Source: Ceratothoa steindachneri
Lineage: Eukaryota; Arthropoda; Malacostraca; Isopoda; Cymothoidae
Direction of reading: 5' to 3'
Length of the DNA: 64,000 nt
NCBI GenBank assembly: GCA_963969495.1
Contig: OZ018321.1
Coordinates: 64,510,780 to 64,574,779, forward strand
The translations under genes and the position numbers were made by a program. The notes under the pieces are model-generated. The model was not told the DNA's origin. It made no database searches and was given only the letters and a program-made list of their open reading frames with translations. Below are positions 39,390-52,401 of this stretch, piece after piece (the first letter of the stretch is position 1; every line of letters starts with the position of its first letter).

Positions 39390-39956
39390 GGCTACCTTTG
39401 AAGGCTTGTCTGAAACGTAAGTGCGGTGTCTTCTTCAGGTTTTATCTGTTGAGTTACCTCTTCTGATAAATTTTGGTATATTTCTTGCCATGTAGTATTT
39501 ATAGGTTCAATGTCAGTGACTTCATGTAGTAATGCCGATGGAATGTTTTGTTTTGGATCACTTGCGTTTTTTCCTTAGTGTCTTGCTCGAGATATGAAGG
39601 GGAATGGCGGAATATAGCAGCAACGGTCTTATCATCAGCATGTAGGTATAATATATTTTGCTCGGTGAGGCCGGTCGACTGTAACGTCCTTTTGGCGGCA
39701 TTCATTTTTCTCTTTGTAGCGCGCGGCAAATCCATCACATGTTACATAATTTGAAGCCAAGTACTCACTCGGCCATCTCTACAAGATTCGTAATATTCGT
39801 CCTGCACCAATAAATCTGCTCCTTTGACCTACCATTGGTATCATTTTAAACTTGTTGATGTTAGTTTTCATCTTGTTAATTTTCTCATAGTTATTGAAGT
39901 TGCCTCTTGGCAACATATCTGGAGTTATGGTAGTCACTAGTGACAAATTGCGTGGT

Positions 39957-39962
<6 letters not shown>
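39390..39962 (-). pseudogene. possible LINE RT fragment
   Basis: On the minus strand KMKTNINKFKMIPM near 39860 resembles the RT segment found in the jockey-like LINE at 53 kb (KWKIKTDRRKFQILPI), followed by a decayed stretch. The open frame 39738-39499 (DLPRATKRKMNAAKRTL) is not otherwise recognised. It would be a short 3' piece of a LINE. The match is short. Confidence 0.3.
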
Positions 39963-41465
<1,503 letters not shown>

Positions 41466-41467
<2 letters not shown>

Positions 41468-42557
41468 GATTTTTTTGGTCAACATAATCGACCAACCGTG
41501 AGTGCAATTGGGAAAATTGTTCGTAAATTCAAACAAACGGGTTCGGTGGCAGATATGAAAACGCCATTGCGTGCTCGTTTATGCCGTTCAGTTGAAAACA
41601 TTGCTGCAGTGCGCGAGAATGTGGCCGAAGATCCAGACACCTCTACTCGTCATCGCGCGCAGGAATTGAACCTCTCCACAACAACGTTATATCGAATTTT
41701 GACAAAAGATATGTCTCTACACGGTTACAAAATTCAATTGACAGAAGAACTGAAAACTGCTGACCATTTGAAGCGCCATACATTCGTCAATTGGGTGCAC
41801 GAGCAAAGACAAGCCGATGATGATTTTTCGCAAAAAATCATCTCTAGTGATGAAGCCCATTGTCATCTTGGATTTACTAATAAGCAGAATTGTCGCATTT
41901 GGGCTGATGAAAATCCCAGGAAGATTGCTGACAAGCCACTGTATCCACAAAAGGTCACTGTTTGGAGTGCATTTTTTGCTAGCGGAATCATTGGGCCGTA
42001 TTTTTCCGAAAATGATGCCGGGACTTCTGTTACGGTGACAGGCGAGCGATACCGTGCCATGATAACCAACTCTTTATGGCCTGAATTAAATTCTATGGAT
42101 GGCGAAGATTTTTAGTTTCAACAGGACGGCGCCATATGCCACACAGCCAATGCAACAATGGCTTTATTGAATGAGAAGTTCCCAAGGCGCATCATCTCTC
42201 GAAACAGCGAGGTCGATTGGCCACCACGATCGTGTGACTTGACGCCTTTAGAATTCTTCATTTAGGGTCATCTCAAAAGTAAGGTCTATGCCAACAAGCC
42301 AACAACAATTCAACAGCTGAAGGATGAGATAATAAGGCATATTGGTGAGATGTAGGAGCAACTATGCAAAGACGTCATCAAAAAAAATGACCATTGAGTG
42401 GAGGTGTGCCGCCGAAGCCTTGGCGGACATTTAGGCGATATTATTTTTCACACATAATTGCCATGACTCAAATAACATGATCCAATAATGAAATCAATAA
42501 ATTTTCACCAATAACACTGTTTTATTTACTGCTAACTTCAATCCGTCTTAATGGAAC

Positions 42558-42561
<4 letters not shown>
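41466..42561 (+). mobile_element. mariner-type element, DD41 group, 5' end lost
   Basis: The right end reads (inverted) GGGTGTTCCATTAAGACGGA next to a TA array. No matching left repeat exists; the element starts inside its transposase at the Tigger junction. After the stop at 42113 the frame continues with FQQDGAICHTAN (second Asp) and WPPRSCDLTPLEFF, again with 41 residues between the acidic pair, but the last residue is Glu rather than the usual Asp. Further stops occur (FFI*GHLKSKVYAN and later). It is clearly a different lineage from the DD41D element at 24 kb, judging from its protein and terminal repeat. Confidence 0.85.

Positions 42562-42588
<27 letters not shown>
42562..42588. repeat. 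(TA)13 microsatellite between mariner and palindrome
   Basis: Short TA array that joins the mariner terminus to the first base of the palindrome. Confidence 0.95.
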
Positions 42589-42634
42589 CAGGAATATAAA
42601 GACCCAGGTGATTACACTAATCATTTATTGGCCG

Positions 42635-42667
42635 GACGTTTCGGACCTTTACTAGGACCATCTTCAG
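42635..42667 (-). ncRNA. hammerhead-ribozyme-like core, left arm
   Basis: On the minus strand: CTGAAGA, a GGTCC/GGTCC hairpin with one mismatch and loop TAGTAAA, GAAA, then CGTC. The bases outside the core (GTCG and CGGC) can form a 4-bp stem I. ACGT after GAA is self-complementary, which fits the dimeric hammerheads described in PLEs. Confidence 0.5.
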
Positions 42668-43616
42668 CGACTATATCGTCTAATGAGAAGGAAAAGGAAC
42701 ATTAATTGATAACAGTTAAAAGAATGCATTAAAAAAAAGCGGAAGAAGACAAGTTAAAATAATAAAATTTACAATTATCGAATTAAAGTAAAGACACTAA
42801 TAACAATATATAGAATTAAATAATATTACCCAGTGGTATTTAAAAAAACAATAGAAAGTGAAATTATAACAAACTGACTTGATTATCACATGTTAAAAGT
42901 TACTGAAGTAAACAAAAAATAACCTATTATATTAAATTGTAAAAAACAAAACAAAAAACCCCGATCATAATGAACAAAGTGACTAACCTCTATCGTGGGA
43001 GTTGAGAAATCAACTAACTAAAGATATAAAACTACTAACGAAATTTGGTTGGTTGGCTAGTTAATCTATTAAAGTGTTGGTTGGTTATATTGTGAATAGT
43101 TTAATTGAGGAGGAGTAATTATTTAGGTTTGGAGTTATTTTATTGATATATCCAAACCTAAATAATTACTCCTCCTCAATTAAACTATTCACAATATAAC
43201 CAACCAACACTTTAATAGATTAACTAGCCAACCAACCAAATTTCGTTAGTAGTTTTATATCTTTAGTTAGTTGATTTCTCAACTCCCACGATAAAGGTTA
43301 GTCACTTTGTTCATTCTGATCGGGGTTTTTTGTTTTGTTTTTTACAATTTAATATAATAGGTTATTTTTTGTTTACTTCAGTAACTTTTAACATGTGATA
43401 ATCAAGTCAGTTTGTTATAATTTCACTTTCTATTATTTTTTTAAATACCACTGGGTAATATTATTAAATTCTATATATTGTTATTAGTGTCTTTACTTTA
43501 ATTCAATAATTGTAAATTTTATTATTTTAACTTGTCTTCTTCCGCTTTTTTTTAATGCATTCTTTTAACTGTTATCAATTAATGTTCCTTTCCCTTCTCA
43601 TTAGACGATATAGTCG

Positions 43617-43649
43617 CTGAAGATGGTCCTAGTAAAGGTCCGAAACGTC
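43617..43649 (+). ncRNA. hammerhead-ribozyme-like core, right arm
   Basis: Inverse copy of the core in the left arm, with all boxes identical: CTGAAGA at 43617-43623, GAAA at 43642-43645 and CGTC at 43646-43649. Confidence 0.5.
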
Positions 43650-43692
43650 CGGCCAATAAATGATTAGTGTAATCACCTGGGTCTTTATATTC

Positions 43693-43695
<3 letters not shown>

Positions 43696-43752
<57 letters not shown>
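43696..43752. repeat. (TA)28 microsatellite
   Basis: Directly follows the right end of the palindrome. Confidence 0.97.
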
Positions 43753-43754
<2 letters not shown>

Positions 43755-43789
43755 AATTATGAGGTGGATAGTATTAGGGTTAGAACCAA

Positions 43790-44830
43790 GAATCTCAAAG
43801 TTTTCAATACTAGCATCAACTTTGCATTTTATGATGTCATCTCTGACGGGCGAGACTTCGTTCCTGAAGAGAGATTTCTCTGTTCTTGTTCTGCAACTAG
43901 CACCAATGTATGCACAAAACCTCTAGGAAAGAAGTGAATGGTACTTCCTATACATATGTGATCCCTAGTAATATCTAGGGCGAGAAGATCCTTAGACAAC
44001 ACTATAAAGATCATTCGAAAGGGAACTTTTGGAAAGAATCTTTTGAGGAATTTTGTTCTACATAATGTCGTAACCACTCTTATTTCAAGGAAGAAATAAC
44101 GTAAATCTGTACCGCCGGTGATCACTGCAATCTTTGTTTGGAAAACATCTTTTGACATTTTCCTCATGCATCGCTCAATCAAATCAAGGAAATATGAATT
44201 TCTCACAAAAAAAGTTTCTTAGAATATCGAAATCCAGGTGCATTAAAGTCTTAGAACGACAAAGACAACGGCCATTTGTATCAACTCATACACACTATTT
44301 CATCTTCCATATTCGAGCAGAAGAGTTAAAGAAATGTAAACTCAATCCAGAATACGTTGGTCTTCTGCAAATAAACGTGTAGAAACTAGTGGGTGATTTT
44401 TAATCAGAATGTCTAGAAACGAAATAGAGGCCTCCTTCCAGATTTAAATAGGGCATATGTATCGTCAAGAAATCGCTTATAAACCATCGGTCTAATAGAA
44501 AAGGGACCCTCTTCAATAATACTATGTTCAAGAGATACCATAAAGGTGTTAGCTAAAGTTGGTTCCAAAAGTATTCCCATTGAAGCCCCATCAACTTAAT
44601 GAAGGATTGAACAACTGAAATGAAATATATTTTCTTTAGAGGCAAGGAGCAACATCTGTAAAAATTGAAAACCAGAGAGATGTTTATACTTTTGAAGCTT
44701 ACATATCTGTGTGGTTTTCAAAGACGGCACAATCATTAATAAATTATTAGTTAAAAGAGGTGATAGCAAAACAGAGGGTATATATATAGTTTAGTGTTTT
44801 GTAGCTGTAAGTGTACATAGAATGGACTTC
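43790..44830 (-). pseudogene. Penelope-like element: RT core and GIY-YIG relic
   Basis: Minus-strand pieces in order: GASMGILLEPTLANTFMVSL at about 44590-44530, IIEEGPFSIRPMVYKRFLDD with catalytic FLDD at about 44470, then YTFICRRPTYSGLSLHFFNS at about 44380-44300. After several shifts, PKVPFRMIFI near 44020 and FCAYIGASCRTRTEKSLF near 43900 look like the start of the GIY-YIG domain. The element is broken by many shifts and its N-terminal half is not seen. It lies next to the palindrome, separated by a TA array, so the palindrome could be its terminus or an independent insertion. Confidence 0.7.
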
Positions 44831-45149
44831 TGCATTAATTCACTGAACAGAAACTTTCTGTTCTTCTGACAAATAACATGAAGGGAAGAGCAAAGAAATA
44901 GACAAAACAAACGACGAATATAAGGGATACATAGTCATAAAAAAGTATGGGGTTATACCTTTCAGGTCCAGAGTCCTAATGATTTTAATACCAAAACGAG
45001 AAAGGGATCAATATGGTCCCATTCTATACTAGTATGCTAGTAGTCCTCCTTTGGACATTGTCGCCACGATGCTCACTCACGCGACATTCAATCCACAACT
45101 GGGCTCCGTATTTAGACTTTCATTATTCGTAAAATTACTGTTAAATTTG
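44831..45149. other. no gene seen
   Basis: A+T-rich sequence between the PLE and the CR1-like relic. Nothing recognised. Confidence 0.4.
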
Positions 45150-47120
45150 TTTTCAAAACTATTCAACTACTAGTATTTACTACCTCAGCGGGGAGTGCGT
45201 TCCATTTACCGATTATTTTAAAGGTGAATTTTTTTTATCTATGTTCGTTTGAAACCTCTCACCTTTCAATTTAAAACCATTGTTACGTGTGATACCATAG
45301 TCGTACATAATTTTTTTTCATAATTTACGTTTTCAAATTTATTTAAAATTTTAAATACTTCGATAAGCTCACCTCACAATCTCCTAGTTTAGGGAGTCGG
45401 TAGTTTTAGTATATTTAATCTTTCGATATACGACTTATTTCTATTCGAGGGAATTAGTTTAGTTGCCCGTCGTTGAATTCTTTACATTTTATTGATGTTT
45501 ACATGTGGATAAGGTGACCACATTTGTATCGCGTATTCTAAGTGTAGCCATACTAAACTTTTATATAGAGGTATGATTATATCTTGATGTCTGTAGTGAA
45601 AATTTCTCGCAATAAATCCAAGCAGTCGGTTGGCCTTCTTACACCCTTCGATACAATGTTTGTTAAACTTAAGATCCTTTGAAACCCGTACCCCTAAATC
45701 TTTTTCTTCGCCTACGGAGATAAGATTTTTACCACCCATTTCATAGTTATTAAAACTTGGGTTATTTCGACTTACGTGCAAAACTCTACACTTGTCTAAA
45801 TTGAATTTCATGTTCCATTTATTAGACCATTCGAAGATTTTATCTAGATCCCGCTGAATTAATTTGCTATTGTTCTCATTAAAAATTTTACTCTCAATTT
45901 TTGTTTCGTCCGCAAATTTGGATGATTTACCAAGTAGGCCAGTGCCCATATCATTTACATAAATAAGGAACAACAATGGTCCAAACTCAGACCCCTGGGG
46001 TACGCAACCAGTTACATTTTTCCACTCCGAAAATTTACTTTTTAAAACTACTCTCTGTTTACGATTACTTAGCCACGACTCTATCCATTGTAGGTGGTTT
46101 TCCCTAATTCCATGAGCAAATGGTTTAGTTATTAATCGCCTATGAAGAACGGTGTCGAATGCCTTAGCGAAGTCTAAGTAAACTATGTCCAAAGATCTAC
46201 TTTCGTCATAGCTTTTAATCATGCTGTTGTAAAATTCTAAATGATTAGTTAAACATGAACGTTTCTGTTTAAAGTGGTGTTGACTATCATTTATAAGATT
46301 ATGCGCTTACAAATGATCGATCACCCTATTGCGAATGAATGATTCCATTAATTTACCTACGATGGATGTTAAACTTATGGATCGATTATTGGTTGGAAGT
46401 TCTCTTTTCCTTCTTAAAAATAGGAGTTATATTTGGTAGTTTAAAATCTAATGGCAGGACACCTTTTTCTAAACATTTGTTAAAAAATTTCGTTAGCGGT
46501 CCCACTAACACGTTTCGAATTTCTTTTAAATGCGCCGGATAGATTAAATCAGGACCTGGAGATTTACTGGATTTTAACTTACTGATATGAAAATTTATTT
46601 CTGCTTCTAAGAATTCGATATCGGTTAAAAGGTTATGCTCGTTAAAGTTTATCACATCGTTAGTTCTTTGTATATTATGCTTGTCTTCCTCTATACAAAT
46701 CGATGCAAAACAGTTATTTAATATATTGACCACCTTTTTTTATATCCGAAGCTAATTCGTAATTGTCATTTTTGATAAGCTCTATTGTTTCCTTTATCGG
46801 GTTTCTATTGGATACATAGTCGAAAAACTTCTTAGGGTTATGCTTACTTTCTTTGGCAAATTGAATTTCATATTTTCTTTTAGGGCTTCGTATTTCCCTC
46901 TGGCATCCCCTTAGGAAGGCTAAGAAAATTTGATTATTTTCTTCGGTTGGGTTACGTTTGTATGCACAGTTGATCCTGAGAAGAAAAAAAATGGGGCTGG
47001 CCTCTGAATAACGAATATGTCCTGAATGAAGGAAGTTGTCAGCTTTCATACGAATTTGAGAGAAATATAACCAATTAATTGGCGATTTAAGTTCGTTCCT
47101 GCAATACAACATATTCATCT
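45150..47120 (-). pseudogene. second CR1-like LINE: RT relic
   Basis: From right to left on the minus strand: SKHNPKKFFDYVSNRNPIKE (47118-46714 frame), LNNCFASICIEED and LKSSKSPGPDLIYPAHLKEI (46733-46386), then the RT frame 46222-45482. That frame has LDIVYLDFAKAFDTVLHRRL (motif A Asp), GCVPQGSEFGPLLFLIYVND and SSKFADETKIESK. The catalytic FADD has become FADE. The thumb ends SLVWLHLEYAIQMWSP, and TRNNGFKLKGERFQTN-like sequence continues to about 45240. It shares layout with the 29-31 kb CR1 copy but is clearly diverged. The endonuclease was not identified. Confidence 0.85.
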
Positions 47121-48640
47121 TTAAAATTCTGGTTGTTTAACAGGAAAGTTATCTGGCTGAACTCCATATATTTTATATTTTTATTAGAACTCATGTCCAG
47201 ATTCTTTTTAATAGTACATGACGGATATTTTTTCATGTCGAACTAAAGGATCATGTCAAAAATAGTGAACCTGTTACCTTTGAATTCGCTATTCTTGACA
47301 TCGTAAAACTGGGTGATAACAACATTCCAAAATATTATTTTCCCTCTGCTCAAATTGGACAGACCTAGTTTTGCTGAAAAATTTAACTGGTTCAAATGCG
47401 TAAGAAGTCTCGTTGGGATTGTTTTGAAATGCCAAAATAATAATGTCATCCTTGTAAAAAAGATCCTCCATAAATACTGTATTTTTTTTGCCAAATCGAG
47501 AGTTAATTAAGTCAATGGATTCATGTTCTGTATTAGTGAAGTTTTGGAAAGTGGAATAAGAACAGCAAGTGGAACTCTCGCTTAGGTTTAGTTAGGATAA
47601 CTAACATAAACATAAGGTTTGTGGGAATGTTGTTTGATTGACAAAACTTTAGGGTGGTAATATTTAAGTAATCTACCTAACCAAATCTAATATTTCATCA
47701 ATAAAATGAATATTGCATATGTTTGACTTTTTCTTTTCAATGTTATTTGCATTGGGTTCGCTATTCTTGATTTGGGGGCGCTATTCTTGATATGGTAGCG
47801 GGTAGGTTCTGTTTTCATAATTCAGGGCTATGAATGAGGGATGGAAATTAAGTTCCTTGTAATACACCTTCTGTGCGAGAACGCAAAATCCTGCAGATAG
47901 ATCATCACCGGTGGTACATTCTAATTTGTACTTCTGAGTACTTGTGCTCTCTGCACAATTTAGTTCATTGAGGCTTCGAGTATGCTATATCCTCAACTCC
48001 CTCATCATTGAAACCTAATCTTCAAATTAATGTTATTTTTTTCGGTATTTCTATTTACCTGTCTGTTTTTCCTCTCTTTTTCGGACATCAGGATAGACCA
48101 GGTTACAGGTGGAGGAAGTGATCATATTCCTCACATTTCAGATCAGATCGCCACCATTCGCTAGGAAGCTAAGGAGTCCCTATCAACCCCATCTAACAAA
48201 CTGATGCCTCTTCTACAATTTCGCAAAGCTCCAAAACTAAGTTCCCATCGAAATAACCAAGTGGACAGCTCCTGGTGTAATGATGAACTTTAGCATGATC
48301 ATCTTCCAGGTTCATTCCTTGTCCTCCAGCCTTCGTTGGCTCAATAAATACCAATTACATCGATCATAAATATATTCATATCATTTCTGCTATGTCCTCT
48401 AGTAATGAATACATTATTATTAAAAAAACTTAGTGAATCAAAAGTCACATCAGAGGCGACTAAGTACTTTGCAATCTAAGAAGAGATGAAGCTCTCGTTG
48501 GCACTTAGTCTTGTATGAGAATTTGGCGTTTCGCTCACGAGAAGATTTTTAGCTTGTTTTCTGCAAGTAATTTAAAACTGAGAATAAGAAGTAAAGCCAA
48601 GCTCCCTTATTTCGTTCCCTAATTTTTTTTTTCCGTAAAC
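47121..48640. other. unassigned sequence
   Basis: 47240-47500 has a minus-strand open frame (MAKKIQYLWRIFF, alternative frame FMEDLFYKDDIIIL) that could be the decayed upstream part of the LINE, but I see no endonuclease motif. The rest is A+T-rich without recognisable genes. A short duplicated phrase GCTATTCTTGAT occurs at about 47760-47793. Confidence 0.35.
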
Positions 48641-48649
48641 ACGCTCAGA

Positions 48650-49430
48650 GAGGGGAGGTGGGCGGATATTGCATGTCATATCTAGTTGTGAGCCGTGACG
48701 ATCTTAACGTTTAGATTATTTGCGATATCTTATGTGGGAGCCTGCATAGAAGTTGTTTATTCCGTATTTGGTGAAGGGGGATGAGTTAATAAACTGTCAC
48801 TATGGCAATTCCCTCCGCAAAAGGTATGCTATTTTTGTGAGTGGCTTATTTAAGCGACTAAGAAACCTACCTATGTGGGGGCATATTAGAAGTTTTTCCT
48901 TAGTTTAGTGGGAAAAGGTCTTAATAACCTATCAGTTTGTTAATTCGTCCATGAAATGTATTTTATTTTTGTGATTGGCTTGTTTATGGGATTAACACGC
49001 CTACCTTCCTTTGGCCATAGCTCTACGTAAGCTATATAAATAGTTCTTGTACAGTCTACTCGCCACTTTGCATTGAGTTTACCAGACAACCACACGAACC
49101 ACTCTCTAAGTCTAGACTAACATAAACTAAACGAGCGCATTCTAGACACGTGGTAGGAACTTCCTTTTGAAATGATTTTTGGCATTCTACCCCATTCTGG
49201 CTATTGACTGTCGTTATGACCCGATGCCAAAACGTATGAAGGAAACAAAATCACGATTCGGACCCTATAAAGGAAACTCTACCTCTCCCTAATAAACAAG
49301 CAAGTGCTTCTCCGCTCTTTGAGAGACCGGGCCAGTCGCACACGCCGTATCCATCCCGGGCAAGCTTAAGGAAGTACGTTGCAGGGGATTTGATGAGGTC
49401 TGTTTGGTAACCCCCGATCAGAAACTCTCG
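48650..49430 (+). promoter_or_regulatory. LTR-like promoter region with tandem upstream repeats
   Basis: Two diverged ~140-bp units lie in tandem (about 48732-48873 and 48874-49005). Both contain TGTGGG..CATA, TTAATAAACTGTC or TTAATAACCTATC, and ATTTTTGTGA.TGGCTT. Just after them is GCTATATAAATAG at about 49032 (TATA box), then GTACAGTCTACTCG about 25 bases later as a possible initiator. AATAAA follows at about 49290. Upstream repeats, TATA, start and polyadenylation signal in this order suit a retroelement LTR (U3-R-U5). No retroelement body was found next to it, so it could be a solo LTR or a host promoter. Confidence 0.35.
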
Positions 49431-50404
49431 CCTGGGGTATTGCCGCCAAGCGACCCTTGTCTCAAGAGGAAAACAGGGACGTCCCGGCCTTCATGACGTC
49501 GCTCATTATTTGTGAATGAAAGCGCCACGCTCCTAAAAATAGCGCTGTTTCCCCAAATAGAAATGATTCAGAGCCACAGCAAAGGTAAATAGACGTGTTT
49601 TAATAATAAAATAATCAAAAGATGAAGTAATCACAGATAATTAGAAATATAAAAGTGAGTAAATGTCCTCTCTTACATAGGGAAGCACTATATATGGTAT
49701 ATACCGAGCATTTAAGAGAAATGTCAAGACACTATAACATGTTATCGTTCAAATGTAAATGTGTGCGCGTGAGATTGCACGCACCCGCATGTACACACTG
49801 ATGTGTTTATAGTAATAAGATAGTGCCAACAGTGAGAGCTATAACTTTCATCAGACAATTTCTTAGACTTTGGTGAGAGGTTGAATATGTTGGAGGCAAT
49901 GGGAGAATATGTTATTATCGATAACAGGTTGATATGATGTAAAGAGATGAAAAATTGTATATGCTAAAGAAGAGTCGTGAGAAGTATTTATAATTTGAAT
50001 GGTAAAATCATTTGAGTTAGATTAGGTCAGAATAGCTTATGTTATATGATCTTTGTCAAGTTATATGAAAATTTAAAACCTAGCAACCAACTAGTTACAT
50101 CTAACTTGCTTATGAGCTCTGTGGTTGCTAAGCTTTACCACAACCAAACATTAGTTCAAGGAATTATTCAAAGAAGCATTTCAGCTCGATTAATTTATTT
50201 ATCACCTATGCTTTGAGTATTATAATTAACCTAATTATAACACATTTAAATTACTTAAGATAGAAGCGCATTTTCGCAAAAAATAATTCACAAACATGAA
50301 TGTAATTTTGTTACAAAAGGATAGCAATCATATCTTCCAAGGCCATCCGCATATTTTGTGTTCGCAGATTTGAATTGCTGTTCCTCTTATATAGAGGGTA
50401 CATA
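49431..50404. other. non-coding, no gene seen
   Basis: Moderately complex to about 49550, A+T-rich afterwards. No domain or RNA gene recognised. Confidence 0.5.
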
Positions 50405-51326
50405 CGAGGGGCGGTCAATAAGTTTTGCAATTCGGATATAAGGAAATGAGATATGAGGAAAAGTGTTTTATTATTTTTCAATATAACTACCCTCGACTTC
50501 AATGCACTTGCGCCACTTGTCCCTGAGGTTTTGAATTCCCGACAACCAAGAATCTCCCGACTGCTGTTCAATCCACTCCTGGACGGCGAGCTGGACATCT
50601 TCACCATCCCCAACCTGGAGTCCACGCAGTACAGCCTTGAGCTGGCGGAATAAAAAGTAGTCGCTAGGGGCCAGATCTGTACTGTAGGGGGATGGTTGAG
50701 CTCCTCGAATCCGCACTCACGAAGGGAAGCTTGTGCCCCTCTGGCCTTGTGGACTTTGACGACGTTGAAGTCGATCATGGGGCGTGATGTTTCTAGGCAC
50801 CCAACGGGCACAGACCTTGGTCATAGCCAAATTGTCGTGGATGATGTTGATAACACTTCCATGTGATATTCCAAGTTCTCGCTCGATTTCTTCGACCTTC
50901 ACCCGTCGATTTTCGAAGATCATCCTCTCTACACGGGCCACATTGTCCTCGTCTGACGGGCGTCCTGGACGGGGGTCATCTTCAAGGGACTCACGACCAT
51001 GGCGGAACTCCCTATTCCAGCGAGCAATGGTTGCATAGGAAGGGGCGGTGTCGGTGTACACTGCGACCATCCGTTCATGGATCTCTTTTGCATTCTTGCC
51101 TTCCTTGGTCAAAAAATTGAGAAGTGCGCGGTGCTCAACCTTCTCCATTGTTGAAAAATTTGTGACTGACGATCTGCGATCAGCTACTGCTTCTTAAATA
51201 GACGAGGCAGGAGTGTGCAGCTGCATGTCCTGACTTGTCATAACTTGTCCTAACACCCCCACAAACAGCCATCCCCCTTTCTCTGTTTTGCCCTACCGAT
51301 TCGCAAAACTTATTGACCACACCTCG
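50405..51326 (-). mobile_element. mariner (DD34D type) with internal deletion, 922 bp
   Basis: The left end CGAGGGGCGGTCAATAAGTT and the inverted right end CGAGGTGTGGTCAATAAGTT are flanked by TA on both sides (50403-50404 and 51327-51328). Complete mariners are about 1.3 kb, so this copy has lost roughly 0.35-0.4 kb. The missing part is the middle of the transposase. It could only move if another element supplied the enzyme. Confidence 0.92.
50471..51148 (-). pseudogene. mariner transposase lacking its catalytic centre
   Basis: The minus-strand frame 51148-50717 is the intact N-terminal DNA-binding part: MEKVEHRALLNFLTKEGKNA, PSYATIARWNREFRHGRESL, DDPRPGRPS and ELGISHGSVINIIHDNL, ending RWVPRNITPHDRLQRRQ. 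The next recognisable residues, in another frame, are QASLRECGFEELNHPP, then YSTDLAPSDYFLFRQLKAVL with the third Asp, and WRKCIEVEGSYIEK at the end (50471). The first two catalytic Asp residues and everything between are gone. A protein from the first frame would be a DNA-binding fragment, which in principle could compete at terminal repeats; this is inference. Confidence 0.9.
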
Positions 51327-51808
51327 TAGATCAAATAACCAAAAAGATAAAACAACTTAGGGGGCTAAGGGGGTGGTAAGGTACGCAAATTTTCTGAACC
51401 TTTTCTCGTCTACAACGAAAGCAGGTGCCCTTAATGATTTGGGGGGATCGGGCAACCTTTGGACATGGGACTTCATCCAGCGACTCTCATTTCGCAATTA
51501 GTCCTGGTGTTACCAACGGTCCTAAAGGACAGACAATTGGACACTTTCCTTTTCTAATCTAACGCAATTGTACACAACAGTTCGCATGTGCAAATCGTCT
51601 TGCTTCGACACAACTTCTCATGCGAACGCTGCCAAAACGTCGGATATTTCCTAAGGAACCCAATCCTAAGCGTGATTAAAGAAACTAATGAATATCGGAA
51701 CACTTTTCTATAACCTTTCGCAGGACGAAAAAAAGAATAATAAGGAAATTAGAAAAGAAAAGAAAGAAGCTAATCAAGGCTCAAATACACCTGGTCTTTA
51801 ATATAACA

Positions 51809-51811
<3 letters not shown>
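51327..51811. other. no gene seen
   Basis: Mixed sequence without recognisable features, ending at the TA array before the PLE pseudo-LTR. Confidence 0.5.

Positions 51812-51883
<72 letters not shown>
51812..51883. repeat. (TA)36 microsatellite
   Basis: Pure TA array that runs into the PLE pseudo-LTR. Confidence 0.97.
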
Positions 51884-51886
<3 letters not shown>

Positions 51887-52200
51887 TGATGGAGTCGTTC
51901 CTTCGGAACCTTATTCGTAGTAAGAATATGAAGACATATGCTATAGTTACGAACATTTAATTTTCCGGACGTTGCGGTCATTAACGATGACAAATCATCA
52001 GCGAATTCTAAATGCAAAGAATTATTTTTATAAGAATAACTAAACAGAGCAATAAAAAACAGGACAGGAGTCGAAAATGATAACCGAAAACAAGAAGTTA
52101 AAATGAAATAAATAATCTTAAACCGTTGAAAGCAAATGGGTGAAAATCTATTAATAAGAATTCGATTAATATCGTAAAAAATAACTAAATTAAATAATAA
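51883..52200 (-). repeat. PLE pseudo-LTR, left copy
   Basis: 318 bp matching 58180-58499 in the same orientation at about 93% by eye, starting TTGGTGATGGAGTCGTTCCT. With the right copy it brackets a minus-strand PLE and a LINE. Confidence 0.85.
51968..52001 (-). ncRNA. hammerhead-ribozyme-like core, GAAA box mutated
   Basis: On the minus strand: CTGATGA, a hairpin (GTCAT ... ATGAC), then GCAA where GAAA is expected, then CGTC. The GAAA change should abolish activity, while the CGTC segment is intact. Confidence 0.5.
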
Positions 52201-52228
52201 TATTTCTTGTTTTGTTTAGTTTTTTTTT

Positions 52229-52400
<172 letters not shown>

Positions 52401-52401
<1 letters not shown>

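Larger units (their letters stand above)
42589..43695. repeat. near-perfect 1.1-kb palindrome of a PLE-type terminus
   Basis: Left arm 42589-43133 and right arm 43151-43695 are both 545 bp and are inverse copies with only a few differences by eye. The 17-base centre is 43134-43150, closed by GGTTTGGA / TCCAAACC. Each arm carries a ribozyme-like core near its outer end. The outer ends meet TA arrays. It resembles two PLE pseudo-LTRs head to head with no body between them. Such a sequence would fold back completely as single strand. Confidence 0.92.

Noticed and set aside
39405..39445. Ribozyme-like core (CTGAAGA on the minus strand)
   Set aside because: No GAAA box follows on the same strand at a suitable distance, and no hairpin pairs between the boxes.
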